This document shows, in pieces, positions 9,901-18,100 of a stretch of 64,000 nucleotides of DNA. Numbering within the stretch: position 1 is the stretch's first letter; each line of letters starts with the position of its first letter. A program made the position numbers and the translations under genes. Below the pieces are notes generated by a model. It did not search any database and was not told where the DNA came from. It saw nothing but the letters and a program-made list of their open reading frames with translations. This DNA comes from a bacterium. Its GTDB lineage: Bacteria; Planctomycetota; Planctomycetia; Pirellulales; Pirellulaceae. The stretch spans positions 1 to 64,000 of the forward strand of contig WGNR01000017.1 in assembly GCA_016124445.1 (NCBI GenBank), written 5' to 3'.

Positions 9901-11369
9901 TCAATAGCTCGCTCGATCAAATCGAATCCGGCGAACTCAATGCCCAGCAGACGCAAAAGTTGGCTCGCGAGATCATCCAACTGAACGTCAAAATGGACCC
10001 GCCGGTCGAAGAAGAGTTGCTCAATACGATCGGTCCGCAGACCTCAGGCGAAGTGACCTCGGCACTGCTCAACGCCCTGAAGGCCAGCGAAAACGATTCG
10101 CTGGGCGAATACCTGCTGGAAGTGCTGCCAGGCCTGACCCCTTCGGCCCGCAAGGATGCCGTTGGCGTGCTGCTGAGCCGACCAGCCTGGACTGTCGACC
10201 TGTTGACTGCGTTGGACAAGGGTACGATTCAATTGAACGAATTGGCTTTGGATCAACGTCAGGCCTTGGCCAATCACCCGGAAGAAAAGCTGCGTAAGCA
10301 AGCCGAAATGCTGTTTGCTCGCGGTGGTGCCCTGCCAAGTGCCGACCGCCAGAAGGTCATCAAAGAACTATGGGCCGTCACCGAAACCAAGGGAGATCCG
10401 GCTGCCGGTAAGTTGATCTTCAAGCGGGAATGCTCGAAGTGCCATATCCACAGCGGCGAAGGTGCCAAGATCGGCCCCGATCTGACCGGTATGGCCGTGC
10501 ATCCCAAGGCACAGCTTCTCACCGAAATCCTCGATCCCAACCGCAGCGTGGAATCGAATTACCGCACCTACATGGTGGCCACCATTGACGGCCGCGTCAT
10601 GAGCGGGCTGCTGGCCTCGGAAAGCCGGACCGCCATCGAATTGATCGACGCCGAAGGCAAGCACCATTCGATCCTGCGGGAAGACATCGAAGAACTGCGG
10701 GGAACGCCACAGTCGCTGATGCCGGTCGGTTTCGAGAAGCAGATCAAGCAGGAAGAATTCGCCGACCTGTTGGCCTTCCTGACCGATCGCGGCAAGTTCG
10801 TTCCACTTCCGCTGGACAAGCTCGCCACGGCGGTCAGCACCCAGGGGATGTTCATCTCGAAGGATTCCCCGGCCGAACGCCTGGTGTTTGATAATTGGGA
10901 TCCGAAAACGGTTGAGGGAGTTCCATTCCAACTGGTCGATCCTCAAGGGACGTCCCAGCCCAATGTCGTCATGCTGAACGGTCCGTCGGGCTATCTTCCT
11001 CCGAAGATGCCTCACGCAGTCTCGCTTCCCTGCAACATGCCGGTCAAAGCAATCCATATCCTGGGCGGCGTCGCTGGCTGGGCATCGCCTTACGGCCAGA
11101 AGGGTTCGACCTCAATGATCGTTCGCCTGAAGTATGAAGACGGCACGACCGAAGATCACCCGCTGAAAAACGGCATCCACATCGCCGATTACATCCGCCG
11201 AGTCGACGTGCCGGAATCGAAATTCGCCTTCGACCTCCAAGGTCGCCAGGTCCGCTATCTGACGGTTCGCCCTGAAAAGCAAGAACCGCTCCAATCGATC
11301 GAACTGGTCAAAGGAGACGACGACACAGCCCCAGTCGTGATGGCAGTGACCGTGGAAGGAGCCAAGTAG
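6939..11369 (+). CDS. ThuA / PVC-type dehydrogenase / HEAT / cytochrome c mosaic protein, exported
   Basis: A 1476-residue exported protein with a signal peptide at 1-27 (ends LGNLYAAD). Residues about 35-235 form a ThuA-like glutamine-amidotransferase fold (VSVLFLGDNGHHQPARRF, GLIPLHCASYCF). About 320-690 is a six-bladed GSDH-type propeller typical of planctomycete membrane-bound dehydrogenases (LPEGFEAKLFASEELF, KPIAMTWDAKGRLW). About 700-1130 are HEAT-like helices. A class I cytochrome c domain follows with CSKCH at 1165-1169. The last 190 residues form a beta-rich, possibly carbohydrate-binding domain (NPCBM-like). The likely role is sugar oxidation at the membrane or periplasm with electron transfer through heme c; the substrate is unknown. 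A strong terminator follows. Confidence 0.88.
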   Translation: MHSAKRILCFIAGFLVLLSNLGNLYAADTQPSQDRVSVLFLGDNGHHQPARRFVELQPALEARGIDLKYTDSMADINPETLAKFDGLMIYANTTEISPEAEKAMIDYVESGHGLIPLHCASYCFLNSPKYVALVGAQFKSHGTGTFRTKITAPNHPVMKNFDGFQSWDETYVHAKHNEKDRTVLSYRIDDRNQEPWTWVRTQGKGRVFYTAWGHDDRTWTNPGFANLVERGVRWAVGQDPGVVPAFPPSVKGLITAFDHPMQVPKAQKPNTNVKPFDYVDVGAKIPNYTAGANWGTQAKPLNLMQKPLSPEESEKHLVLPEGFEAKLFASEELFEGGKPIAMTWDAKGRLWMCMTLDYPNQLHNPGPGRDRIVICEDTDGDLKGDKVTTFAEGLSIPTSIAFYNDGVIVHNGAETLYLKDTNGDDVADEKKVLFSGWNIRDTHGGVSNFQYGLDNWIWGMQGYNDSHPVVQGVEQPGFRNGFFRFKPDGSQLEFIRSTNNNTWGLGMSEEGIIFGSTANHCPSVYMPIPNRYYERVRGWTARLVLDSMADTHKFDPITDKVRQVDHHGGYTAGAGHSLYTARNYPESFWNRVAFVNGPTGHLTGAFVISREGSDFHSTSPFNLVASDDEWTAPIQAEVGPDGNVWVLDWYNYIVQHNPTPHGFKTGKGAAYETDLRDKRHGRIYRIVYTGEGAKPDVAWQKNLETANPETLVATLNNDNLLWRRHAQQLLVERGKQDVVPALIALIEDDSVDEIGLNVGAIHALWTLKGLGALDETNSAATKAAYAALQHNAPGVRRNAVQVLPIAPESTAAILQSGALNDVDPQVRLMTLLALADQPASDAAAADILAMITLPENAEDRWIPDAATAAAANQGANFLEAIAKADKLDESTRELLAVVSENYARSGPTDTIAQLLTSIETAQPEIASAIVTGLTKGWPKDKKPEVTKAMDEALVHLSDKLPNSTRGPLIGLAIGWGSEGLASKLEELVNSSLDQIESGELNAQQTQKLAREIIQLNVKMDPPVEEELLNTIGPQTSGEVTSALLNALKASENDSLGEYLLEVLPGLTPSARKDAVGVLLSRPAWTVDLLTALDKGTIQLNELALDQRQALANHPEEKLRKQAEMLFARGGALPSADRQKVIKELWAVTETKGDPAAGKLIFKRECSKCHIHSGEGAKIGPDLTGMAVHPKAQLLTEILDPNRSVESNYRTYMVATIDGRVMSGLLASESRTAIELIDAEGKHHSILREDIEELRGTPQSLMPVGFEKQIKQEEFADLLAFLTDRGKFVPLPLDKLATAVSTQGMFISKDSPAERLVFDNWDPKTVEGVPFQLVDPQGTSQPNVVMLNGPSGYLPPKMPHAVSLPCNMPVKAIHILGGVAGWASPYGQKGSTSMIVRLKYEDGTTEDHPLKNGIHIADYIRRVDVPESKFAFDLQGRQVRYLTVRPEKQEPLQSIELVKGDDDTAPVVMAVTVEGAK

Positions 11370-11401
11370 CCTGAACAACGTTTAGGTGGAATGCGATACT
11401 T

Positions 11402-11440
11402 AAAAAGATCCCTCGTGCTATTTGCCGAGGGATCTTTTTT
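11402..11440 (+). terminator. Rho-independent terminator after the PVC dehydrogenase
   Basis: The stem GATCCCTCG / CGAGGGATC (11407-11415 and 11426-11434) has a 10-base loop, six T on the plus strand and five A before the stem. It lies between convergent genes and could serve both strands. Confidence 0.9.
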
Positions 11441-11475
11441 CTGGGTATGGACAGAATGTTGGATCGCGGATCGCA

Positions 11476-12279
11476 TTAACGAATAGGAGCAAGTTTGACG
11501 CGACCGACCCTACTAGGCTTTAGTTTCCAATCCACGTTGGGTAGTGTTGCCGTGCAGTGAATCGAGCCGATTCTGGATATTTTCGGACTGATCGAATTGA
11601 GTATTGCCTGATGGGGATACCTCTTTTCTCCGTTAAGCCCCACAGAAACTTCCAACTTCTGCGGGCCGTCTAATCCCTCTTTCTTGAGACGCAGAAAGAT
11701 CTCTTGAGGGACGTTGAAATGCACTTGCAACTCTTGCGAGGAAATCTTCAAGAGGAGATCATCTTTTTCTAGCAACGACCCTCTGCCTGAGTGTTCCCAG
11801 CTCTGGCTTACCCTGCCATCGACCGGAGCTTTAACTTGGATCAGCGCGTACTTCGATTTCACCTGATCCAACTTGGACTTCGCTCGCTCCCGAGTGGCCT
11901 GGGCTTCATCTACCTTTGATTTTGCGAGCATCACTTCCTGCTCGCTGACTTTGTTTTCCTTCCGCAGTTCGGCAATTTCTTGATATTCGCTCTTGGCCTT
12001 ATCCAAATTGATCTCTGCCGATTGATACTCGGCAGTCGCTGAATAAATTCTGGGTTTCGCAGCGAAGTTCTCAATTTCGACGACGGGATCCCCTTTGGCG
12101 ACAAGGTCACCTTCGTGGACCAGAAACTTCGTCAGGTAACCTCCCACTTCTGACTTCACTTCGACGGTAGTCACCGCCTTAGTAAAGCCGGGAAACTCCC
12201 AGCCCTCTGGCTCTTCGGCCAAGATAAACGCCGCAGGCATCGCCAGCCATAACGAGAGAATCAACATGCTGGTTCGCAT
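11476..12279 (-). CDS. Membrane-fusion (HlyD/RND adaptor-like) periplasmic protein
   Basis: It has 267 residues with a signal peptide at 1-21 (ends PAAFILAEE). A lipoyl/barrel-sandwich half-motif at about 40-70 (VGGYLTKFLVHEGDLVAKGD) is followed by an alpha-helical hairpin at about 75-150 (long charged coiled coil). The second lipoyl half is VKAPVDGRVSQ, and a beta-barrel follows at about 175-250. This is the order of periplasmic adaptors of efflux pumps, but it is shorter than the usual 350-400 residues and lacks most of the membrane-proximal domain. No RND, ABC or outer-membrane partner adjoins it. Confidence 0.8.
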   Translation of the reverse strand: MRTSMLILSLWLAMPAAFILAEEPEGWEFPGFTKAVTTVEVKSEVGGYLTKFLVHEGDLVAKGDPVVEIENFAAKPRIYSATAEYQSAEINLDKAKSEYQEIAELRKENKVSEQEVMLAKSKVDEAQATRERAKSKLDQVKSKYALIQVKAPVDGRVSQSWEHSGRGSLLEKDDLLLKISSQELQVHFNVPQEIFLRLKKEGLDGPQKLEVSVGLNGEKRYPHQAILNSISPKISRIGSIHCTATLPNVDWKLKPSRVGRVKLAPIR

Positions 12280-12611
12280 GAAATCCGTATCCGAGATCAG
12301 GAAAGTGACATAAGAAACTTCGGTGCGGGACGGCCGGCAGCGGTCTTGTCATGCTACCCATTTGGGGGCCACAGGGCAAGTTTTTCGCCGAGAACCCCAG
12401 GGGCCTGAGCTGGGAATCGTGTTATCTACAGGATCCTGACCTTATCCAAGAGGTTTTTGGGGGTTGCGAGCGGACCCAAGCAGTTATAGAATCTTGGGTT
12501 TCCACTCGACAGAAATCTTCGGTTAAGGGCGTTTGCCGCCCTGAAGCCTTTCAGTAATAACGAGTTGGGCCGCGTCAGCATGTGGCCTGAAGTACCGTCC
12601 GAAAGAGAAAT
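12280..12611. other. Divergent intergenic region with hairpin ahead of rpsR
   Basis: A 332-bp spacer. On the plus strand, TATAGA at 12485-12490 resembles a -10 box, with TTGCGA 15 bases upstream, which is a short spacer. A compact hairpin, AGGGCG-TTTGC-CGCCCT, lies at 12526-12542 in what would be the rpsR leader. A 68-codon open frame at 12351-12557 runs through this region but has no homology I recognise and is not called. Confidence 0.4.
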
Positions 12612-12881
12612 ATGAGACCAGCCAACCGCTCCAAAGCCCGTAAGCGTGCCAAAACCAAGGCCCGTGTATCGAAGAAGGATCCGATTTTCGTCGATGGCAA
12701 ACGTCCGCGCCCGATGTTCGTGGACTACAAGGACGTGGAGCTGCTCAAGAAGCTGACCAATCGTCATGGCCGGATCGTCGGTCGCCGTAAGAGCGGCTGC
12801 ACCGCGGTCAGCCAGCACGCAGTCACGCAAGCCATCAAACGGGCCCGCTTCATGGCCCTGTTGGCTTACGTCAAGGACTAA
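12612..12881 (+). CDS. rpsR: Small ribosomal subunit protein bS18
   Basis: An 89-residue basic protein. VDYKDVELLKKLTNRHGRIV, the RRKSGCTAVSQHAVTQAIKR stretch and the ending ARFMALLAYV are diagnostic of S18. The extended basic N-terminus (SKARKRAKTKARVSKK) is as in other planctomycetes. It binds S6 and 16S rRNA in the platform of the 30S subunit. The usual partners rpsF and ssb are absent, so here it is a single-gene unit bounded by a terminator. Confidence 0.96.
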   Translation: MRPANRSKARKRAKTKARVSKKDPIFVDGKRPRPMFVDYKDVELLKKLTNRHGRIVGRRKSGCTAVSQHAVTQAIKRARFMALLAYVKD

Positions 12882-12908
12882 CTTTAAAAGTCAGTCCGCC
12901 CCCAAATC

Positions 12909-12942
12909 AAAAAGCCTGCTTTCCCTGGAAAGCAGGCTTTTT
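12909..12942 (+). terminator. Strong rho-independent terminator after rpsR
   Basis: The perfect 16-bp stem AAAAAGCCTGCTTTCC / GGAAAGCAGGCTTTTT has a 2-base loop. The T-run forms part of the stem and is mirrored by an A-run, so it can act on both strands. Confidence 0.93.
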
Positions 12943-13014
12943 CTATGCGCGTCTGCCAGGTGCCTCGTATTGATTCGCCAGCGGATCTCTCAACAATGGT
13001 GCCAGGAGAACACC

Positions 13015-13449
13015 ATGTCGCAAACCTTTCAGACGACTCGCCGAGTTGAGTTCCGTGATACCGATGCTGCCGGAATCGTTCATTTTTCGGCCTTCCTGGT
13101 TTACATGGAACAGATCGAGCACGAATTCCTCCGCTCGCTGGGGCTCAGTGTGCATCATCCGCTGGAAGAGCTCGCGATGAGTTGGCCCCGTGTGTCGGTC
13201 CACTGCGACTTCAAAGGCCCTGCCCGGTTTGAAGAGATCCTCGATGTAACCCTGTCGATTGCCCGGCTCGGATCTCGTAGCGTCACGTACCAATTCCTCT
13301 TCGAGCGAGATGGGACCCAATTGGCCCTTGGCCAGATCACGGCCGTTTGCTGCCGAGTTCAACCTGGCCAGCCGCCCAAAAGCATGGACATCCCAGAGTG
13401 GTTCAAAGAAAAGCTGCTCCCGTTCGTCGATCCGTCGCTCACCCCTTAA
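13015..13449 (+). CDS. Hotdog-fold acyl-CoA thioesterase (4HBT family)
   Basis: It has 144 residues from the ATG at 13015, which has AGGAG 6 bases upstream; the longer open frame reaches back through the rpsR terminator and is rejected. RRVEFRDTDAAGIVHFSAF is the YbgC/4HBT signature with catalytic Asp, followed by the long helix and an antiparallel sheet (VHCDFKGPARFEEIL). It should hydrolyse an acyl- or aroyl-CoA. It is the first of a closely packed run: only 9 bases separate it from the prenyltransferase-like gene. Confidence 0.88.
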   Translation: MSQTFQTTRRVEFRDTDAAGIVHFSAFLVYMEQIEHEFLRSLGLSVHHPLEELAMSWPRVSVHCDFKGPARFEEILDVTLSIARLGSRSVTYQFLFERDGTQLALGQITAVCCRVQPGQPPKSMDIPEWFKEKLLPFVDPSLTP

Positions 13450-13458
13450 GCTCCCTCA

Positions 13459-14403
13459 ATGCTTTCCTACCACGAACAACTCACGCTTCGACTGGCCGCC
13501 GGCATCGGCGAGTTGGATGAAGCAACGCGAGCGCGGCATACCCAGTTCCTTCTGGCTCGCCAACAAGCCGATGGTGGCTTTGCTGGCCGCGAAGGAGGAA
13601 GCGACTTGTATTACACCAGCTTCGGACTTCGCAGCCTGGCCATATTGGGCGAGCTTCATGGTGATGTTGCCGAGCGGGCCGCTCGATTCCTGGAAACCAA
13701 GCTGACCGGGCATGAATCGGTCGTCGACTTCCTCTCGCTGATCTACAGCGCCAAGTTGTTGGAAACGGCGGCCGGGATCGATATCTTCGCTCAGGCCCCA
13801 GACACCTGGCGGCGCAGCGTAGCCGACACACTTAATTCGCTTCGCCGCGATGATGGCGGCTACGCCAAAGGGCCGGAAGGGATGGCGAGCAGCACCTATC
13901 ACACGTTTCTGGTACTGCTTTGCCTGCAGTTGATCGAACAGCCGATCCCGCAACCCGAGGCGATGGTGACCTTCCTGCTCTCGCAAGAGTCGGAAGAAGG
14001 AGGCTTTCGTGAAATCCGCGCCAGCAAACGAGCCGGCACCAACCCCACCGCGGCGGCAATCGGCGCACTGCGAATTCTCGACAGCCTGACCGAAGAGATC
14101 ATCGAGGGGACGCTCGATTTTCTGGTCGAGATGCAAAACGACGAAGGCGGCCTGCGCGCTAACACGCGTATTCCGATCGCCGATGTGCTGAGCACATTCA
14201 CTGGCATGCTCACCCTGACCGATCTCGACGCAATCGAAGAAATCGATCCAAATGCCGCGCTCAATTACGTTCTTAGCTTGGAACAGACGGGCGGTGGATT
14301 CTTCGGCGCGGCCTGGGACGAGGTTGCGGACGTGGAGTACACGTTTTATGGTTTGGGAAGCCTCGCATTGTTGCACACACCCAGTCACTTCACCTTGGAA
14401 TGA
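13459..14403 (+). CDS. Prenyltransferase beta-subunit-like (squalene cyclase repeat) protein
   Basis: It has 314 residues built of alpha-alpha-barrel repeats with QADGGFAGREGGSDLYYTS, RRDDGGYAKGPEG and TGGGFFGAAWDE, the QxxxGGF-type turns of protein prenyltransferase beta subunits (Rab GGTase II type). In the eukaryotic enzymes zinc is held by Asp, Cys and His. By alignment by eye the Asp is present (Asp242), but the Cys position is Leu244 and the His position is Tyr294, so catalysis by that mechanism is doubtful. It may bind or cyclise an isoprenoid, or be a scaffold. It is tightly linked to the ABC transporter genes that follow (6-base gap). Confidence 0.75.
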   Translation: MLSYHEQLTLRLAAGIGELDEATRARHTQFLLARQQADGGFAGREGGSDLYYTSFGLRSLAILGELHGDVAERAARFLETKLTGHESVVDFLSLIYSAKLLETAAGIDIFAQAPDTWRRSVADTLNSLRRDDGGYAKGPEGMASSTYHTFLVLLCLQLIEQPIPQPEAMVTFLLSQESEEGGFREIRASKRAGTNPTAAAIGALRILDSLTEEIIEGTLDFLVEMQNDEGGLRANTRIPIADVLSTFTGMLTLTDLDAIEEIDPNAALNYVLSLEQTGGGFFGAAWDEVADVEYTFYGLGSLALLHTPSHFTLE

Positions 14404-14409
14404 TCGATC

Positions 14410-15102
14410 ATGGCGGACCTGGTAATCGAGAACCTGGCCAAGGAGTACCCGACCCGAGCCGAGTCTCTGCAAGTACTTCGGGACATCTCTCTGTCTCTTT
14501 CCCAAGGAGAAAGTGCCGCAATCACCGGACCCAGCGGGTGCGGCAAAAGTACCCTGCTCTACTGCGTCGGTACGCTCGACACGCCGACATCGGGAACCGT
14601 CACCCTGGATGGTGAAAACCCATTCACGCTCAACGACAAAGCACTCGCCCACTTTCGCAGCGAGAACATCGGCTTCGTCTTTCAAGACCATCACTTGCTA
14701 CCGCAACTGACGGTGCTAGAAAATGTGCTGGTCCCCACGCTCGCTGACGGCTCATCTTCGCCAGAACAAATCCAACGGGCCAAGATGCTGATCGAGCGTG
14801 TCGGGCTTTCCCAGCGGATCGAACATCGTTCGGCGGAACTCTCGGGCGGCGAACGGCAACGTGTCGCGGTCGCACGCAGTTTGATCCATCAGCCAAAACT
14901 GCTTCTCGCCGACGAACCGACCGGCAACCTCGATAAGACCAATGCCGAGGCGATCGGAAAGCTTCTGCTGGAACTGCAGAAGGAAGAAAGCTCGATTCTG
15001 ATTGTCGTCACGCACAGTCAGGAACTGGCCGCGATCTTCCAGCGGCAATACACGCTCGATGAAGGCAAACTGCTCGACCAAAATCCTGTCCAACCATCCT
15101 GA
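14410..15102 (+). CDS. LolD/MacB-type ABC transporter ATPase
   Basis: It has 230 residues, typical of the MacB/LolD subfamily. Walker A is GPSGCGKST, the Q-loop is GFVFQDHHLLPQLTVLENVL, the signature is LSGGERQRVAVARSL and Walker B is LLLADEPTGNLD; a switch His is in VVTHSQELA. It powers the FtsX-like permease encoded 23 bases downstream. Such pairs drive lipoprotein release, cell-division signalling or antimicrobial efflux; which applies here is not evident. Confidence 0.93.
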   Translation: MADLVIENLAKEYPTRAESLQVLRDISLSLSQGESAAITGPSGCGKSTLLYCVGTLDTPTSGTVTLDGENPFTLNDKALAHFRSENIGFVFQDHHLLPQLTVLENVLVPTLADGSSSPEQIQRAKMLIERVGLSQRIEHRSAELSGGERQRVAVARSLIHQPKLLLADEPTGNLDKTNAEAIGKLLLELQKEESSILIVVTHSQELAAIFQRQYTLDEGKLLDQNPVQPS

Positions 15103-15125
15103 CGCCAAAAAGGGAGATCATCACG

Positions 15126-18100
15126 ATGAATCGTTGGCGTTTGGTCCTACGAAGTGCCAGGCAGTTCTGGCAAACCAACCTGGCCGTGCTGATCGGGGTA
15201 GCGGCGGCAACTGCCGTGTTAACCGGTGCCCTGGTGATTGGCGATTCGGTCACCGGCAGCCTCCGCGATCTGGCTCTCAGTCGCCTTGGTTCGATTCACG
15301 AGATCATGCTGGCCAATCGTTTCTTTCGGCCAGACATCCCCCAGCAAATCGAAAAACAAAACCCTGGTGCGACGGCGGTTTCCATCGTCTTCATGCAGGG
15401 AACGCTGCAAACCTCCTCAAACGATCCAAACGCCCAAACCAAGGTCGCCGGTAACCTGGCGGTGATGGGCATCGACGAGGCCTTCTGGAAACTGGGAGAC
15501 GTACCCGGCTGGACACCAACCGCTATTCAAGATGACGAAATCATCATCAACCAGCCGCTTGCCGACGAATTGATGGTGAAAGCGGGGGACCAGGTCACGC
15601 TCCGTCTCCCCGGCGGCAACGACGTTCCAGCCGACAGCCCGTTAGGCCGCAAGACAGCCGAAACGCAAAGCCTGCCGCGACTAACCATCAAGGCGGTGAT
15701 TCCCGCCAAGGGGCTTGGGCGATTTGGTCTTTACCCAACGCAGCAGTTGCCGATGAATGCCTACGCCTCGAAGGCAGCGCTGCAAAATGCCTTGGAGCAA
15801 GACGATCGGGTCAACGCCGTGCTGGTCAGCCACCCTGATGGGCAAACGCTTGACCTGAGCAAGCTGCAACTGCTTCTGACCGATTACAACTTCTCTCTCC
15901 ACCGAGTCGAACAGAAGTTCAAACCGGCCGATGGATCGGAAGAAACCATCTACGACGACTGGCAACTGACCAGCGAGCGGATGATCTTCGGGAACGAAGC
16001 CGCTGAAACGATTGAAAAGGCATTTCCGTCTGAGTCGATTCCCGTTTTCACCTACCTGGCCACCTCGATCGGCAAAGGAGAACTTCCCCAAGAGGAAGAC
16101 CCGAAGTCGATCCCCTACTCGATCGCCACCGCCCTCCCCTTCGCCAAGCTCGAATATCCGCTGCTAGATGAAGGCGGCAAGCCAATCGAAAAGATCGGGC
16201 CAGACGAGATCGTGCTGAACTCGTGGACGGCCAAGCGGCTGGAGGTCAAGGTTGGCGATATGATCTATTTGAAGTACTTCGAGCCGGAAAGCTCGCACGG
16301 GGCCACCAAGGAAACAGGAACAACCTTCCACCTGGCCGCGATCACTCCGCTAACCGAACCAACCCAGCCGTTCCGCCGTCGACGTCCGCCGGTATTCGAC
16401 AAAGCCCCGACCACCGCCAACGATCCCGATTACACGCCGGTCGTCGAAGGGATTACCGATCAAGATTCGATCGACGACTGGGACCCGCCCTTTCCGTATG
16501 ACAACTCGCGTATCGGTCCCGCCGACGAAGAGTACTGGGACAACTACCGCACAACACCGAAGGCTTTCATCTCGCTCGAAACGGGTCAAAAGCTATGGGG
16601 CAGTCGATTTGGCGAGGTTACCTCCTTGCGGTTCCCCGGGAACAAGTTCGACGAGCATACCCTGCAAACGAAGATCGAAGAGGCATTGGCCCCGCAACGA
16701 GACAAACTCGGATTTCACCTGTTAGAAGTTCGCAAAGACGCTCTCCGTGCTTCGGCCGGCACCACGCCCTTTAGCGTCCTGTTCATGGGTTTCTCGATGT
16801 TCATCATCGGCTCGGCCTTGATGCTGGTCTCGCTGCTGTTCCGCCTGGGGCTCGAACAGCGCAGCCCTCAGATCGGTTTGCTGCAAGCGGTGGGGCTCAA
16901 TCAAAAGGTTACTCGTGGACTCTTAATGCGCGAGGCGGGCCTGATCGCGCTGATCGGCAGCATTGTCGGCGTGTTCCTCGGGATCGGTTATGCCTGGATC
17001 ATGCTGGTAGGGCTGCGAACGTGGTGGCTGGGCGCGGTGGTCACGCCGTTTCTTTTCCTGCACCTCGATAACCCACTAAGCCTGGTGATCGGGCTGGTCA
17101 GTGGTTCGTTGGTGTGCCTGGCGACCATCTACTTCGGCATGTGGGGGCTTGGCAAGCTTTCGATTCGCGGTCTTTTGCAAGGGAGCACGGCCGACACGCA
17201 GCAAACGTTCGGCAAACGCAGCTACTGGGCATTGATTCTTGGTGTTCTGTCCGCGGTCGGAGCGATCGGGCTATCGATCCTGGCGGCAGGACTCGGCGGT
17301 GAAGCTCAGGCCGGGGCCTTCTTTGGTTCCGGCTCCTTGATTCTGACTGCCTGTTTGCTCTTGCTTTGGCACTACCTGCGAAGTGGATTGGGCTCCGGCA
17401 ATACGCAGTCGTTTTCAATCGGCAAACTTTCGCTAAGCAACGCTGCCCGGAACCCAGGCCGCACGACACTGACGATTGGCTTGATTGGCTCCGCTTCGTT
17501 TTTGATTGTGGCGATCGGTGCCTTTAATCTCGCCCCAACCACGACTGGCGCTGGCGGGATGAACCTGATGGCCGAAAGCTCGCAACCGCTCTTTCGGGAT
17601 TTGAACACCGAGAAGGGCCGGCTCGAAACAGGCTTCAGCGTCGAAGAAATCAAAGAACTTAAAGGCACCACCATTCTCTCCTTACGCGTTCAGCCGGGGG
17701 ATGATGCAAGCTGCTTGAATATGTATCAATCCAACAGTCCAAAACTGTTGGGCGTTACGCCCGAGATGGTCGCCTACTACGATCAACCTGATGTGCTTAG
17801 CTTTGACTGGGTTGCCTCGGCCGCCGAGGACAAGCAGGCAAAGAAGAACCCATGGCATGTGCTCGATAAACCGGCCGACGGCCAGAACGAGCCGATCCCG
17901 GTCGTGCTGGATAACAACACCGCCATGTACGGACTGCAGCTTTACGGAGGTGTCGGCCAGCGGTTCACTACCACCGATGAAGATGGTCGCGAGACCAAGT
18001 ACGTGATTGCCGGGTTGCTTTCCAACAGTATCTTCCAAGGCAACCTGTTGGTCAGCGAAGCCAACTTCCTGGACCGATACCCGGATGTCAGCGGCTACGA

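Noticed and set aside
12351..12557. 68-codon frame upstream of rpsR
   Set aside because: No ribosome binding site or recognisable protein, and it covers the probable rpsR promoter.
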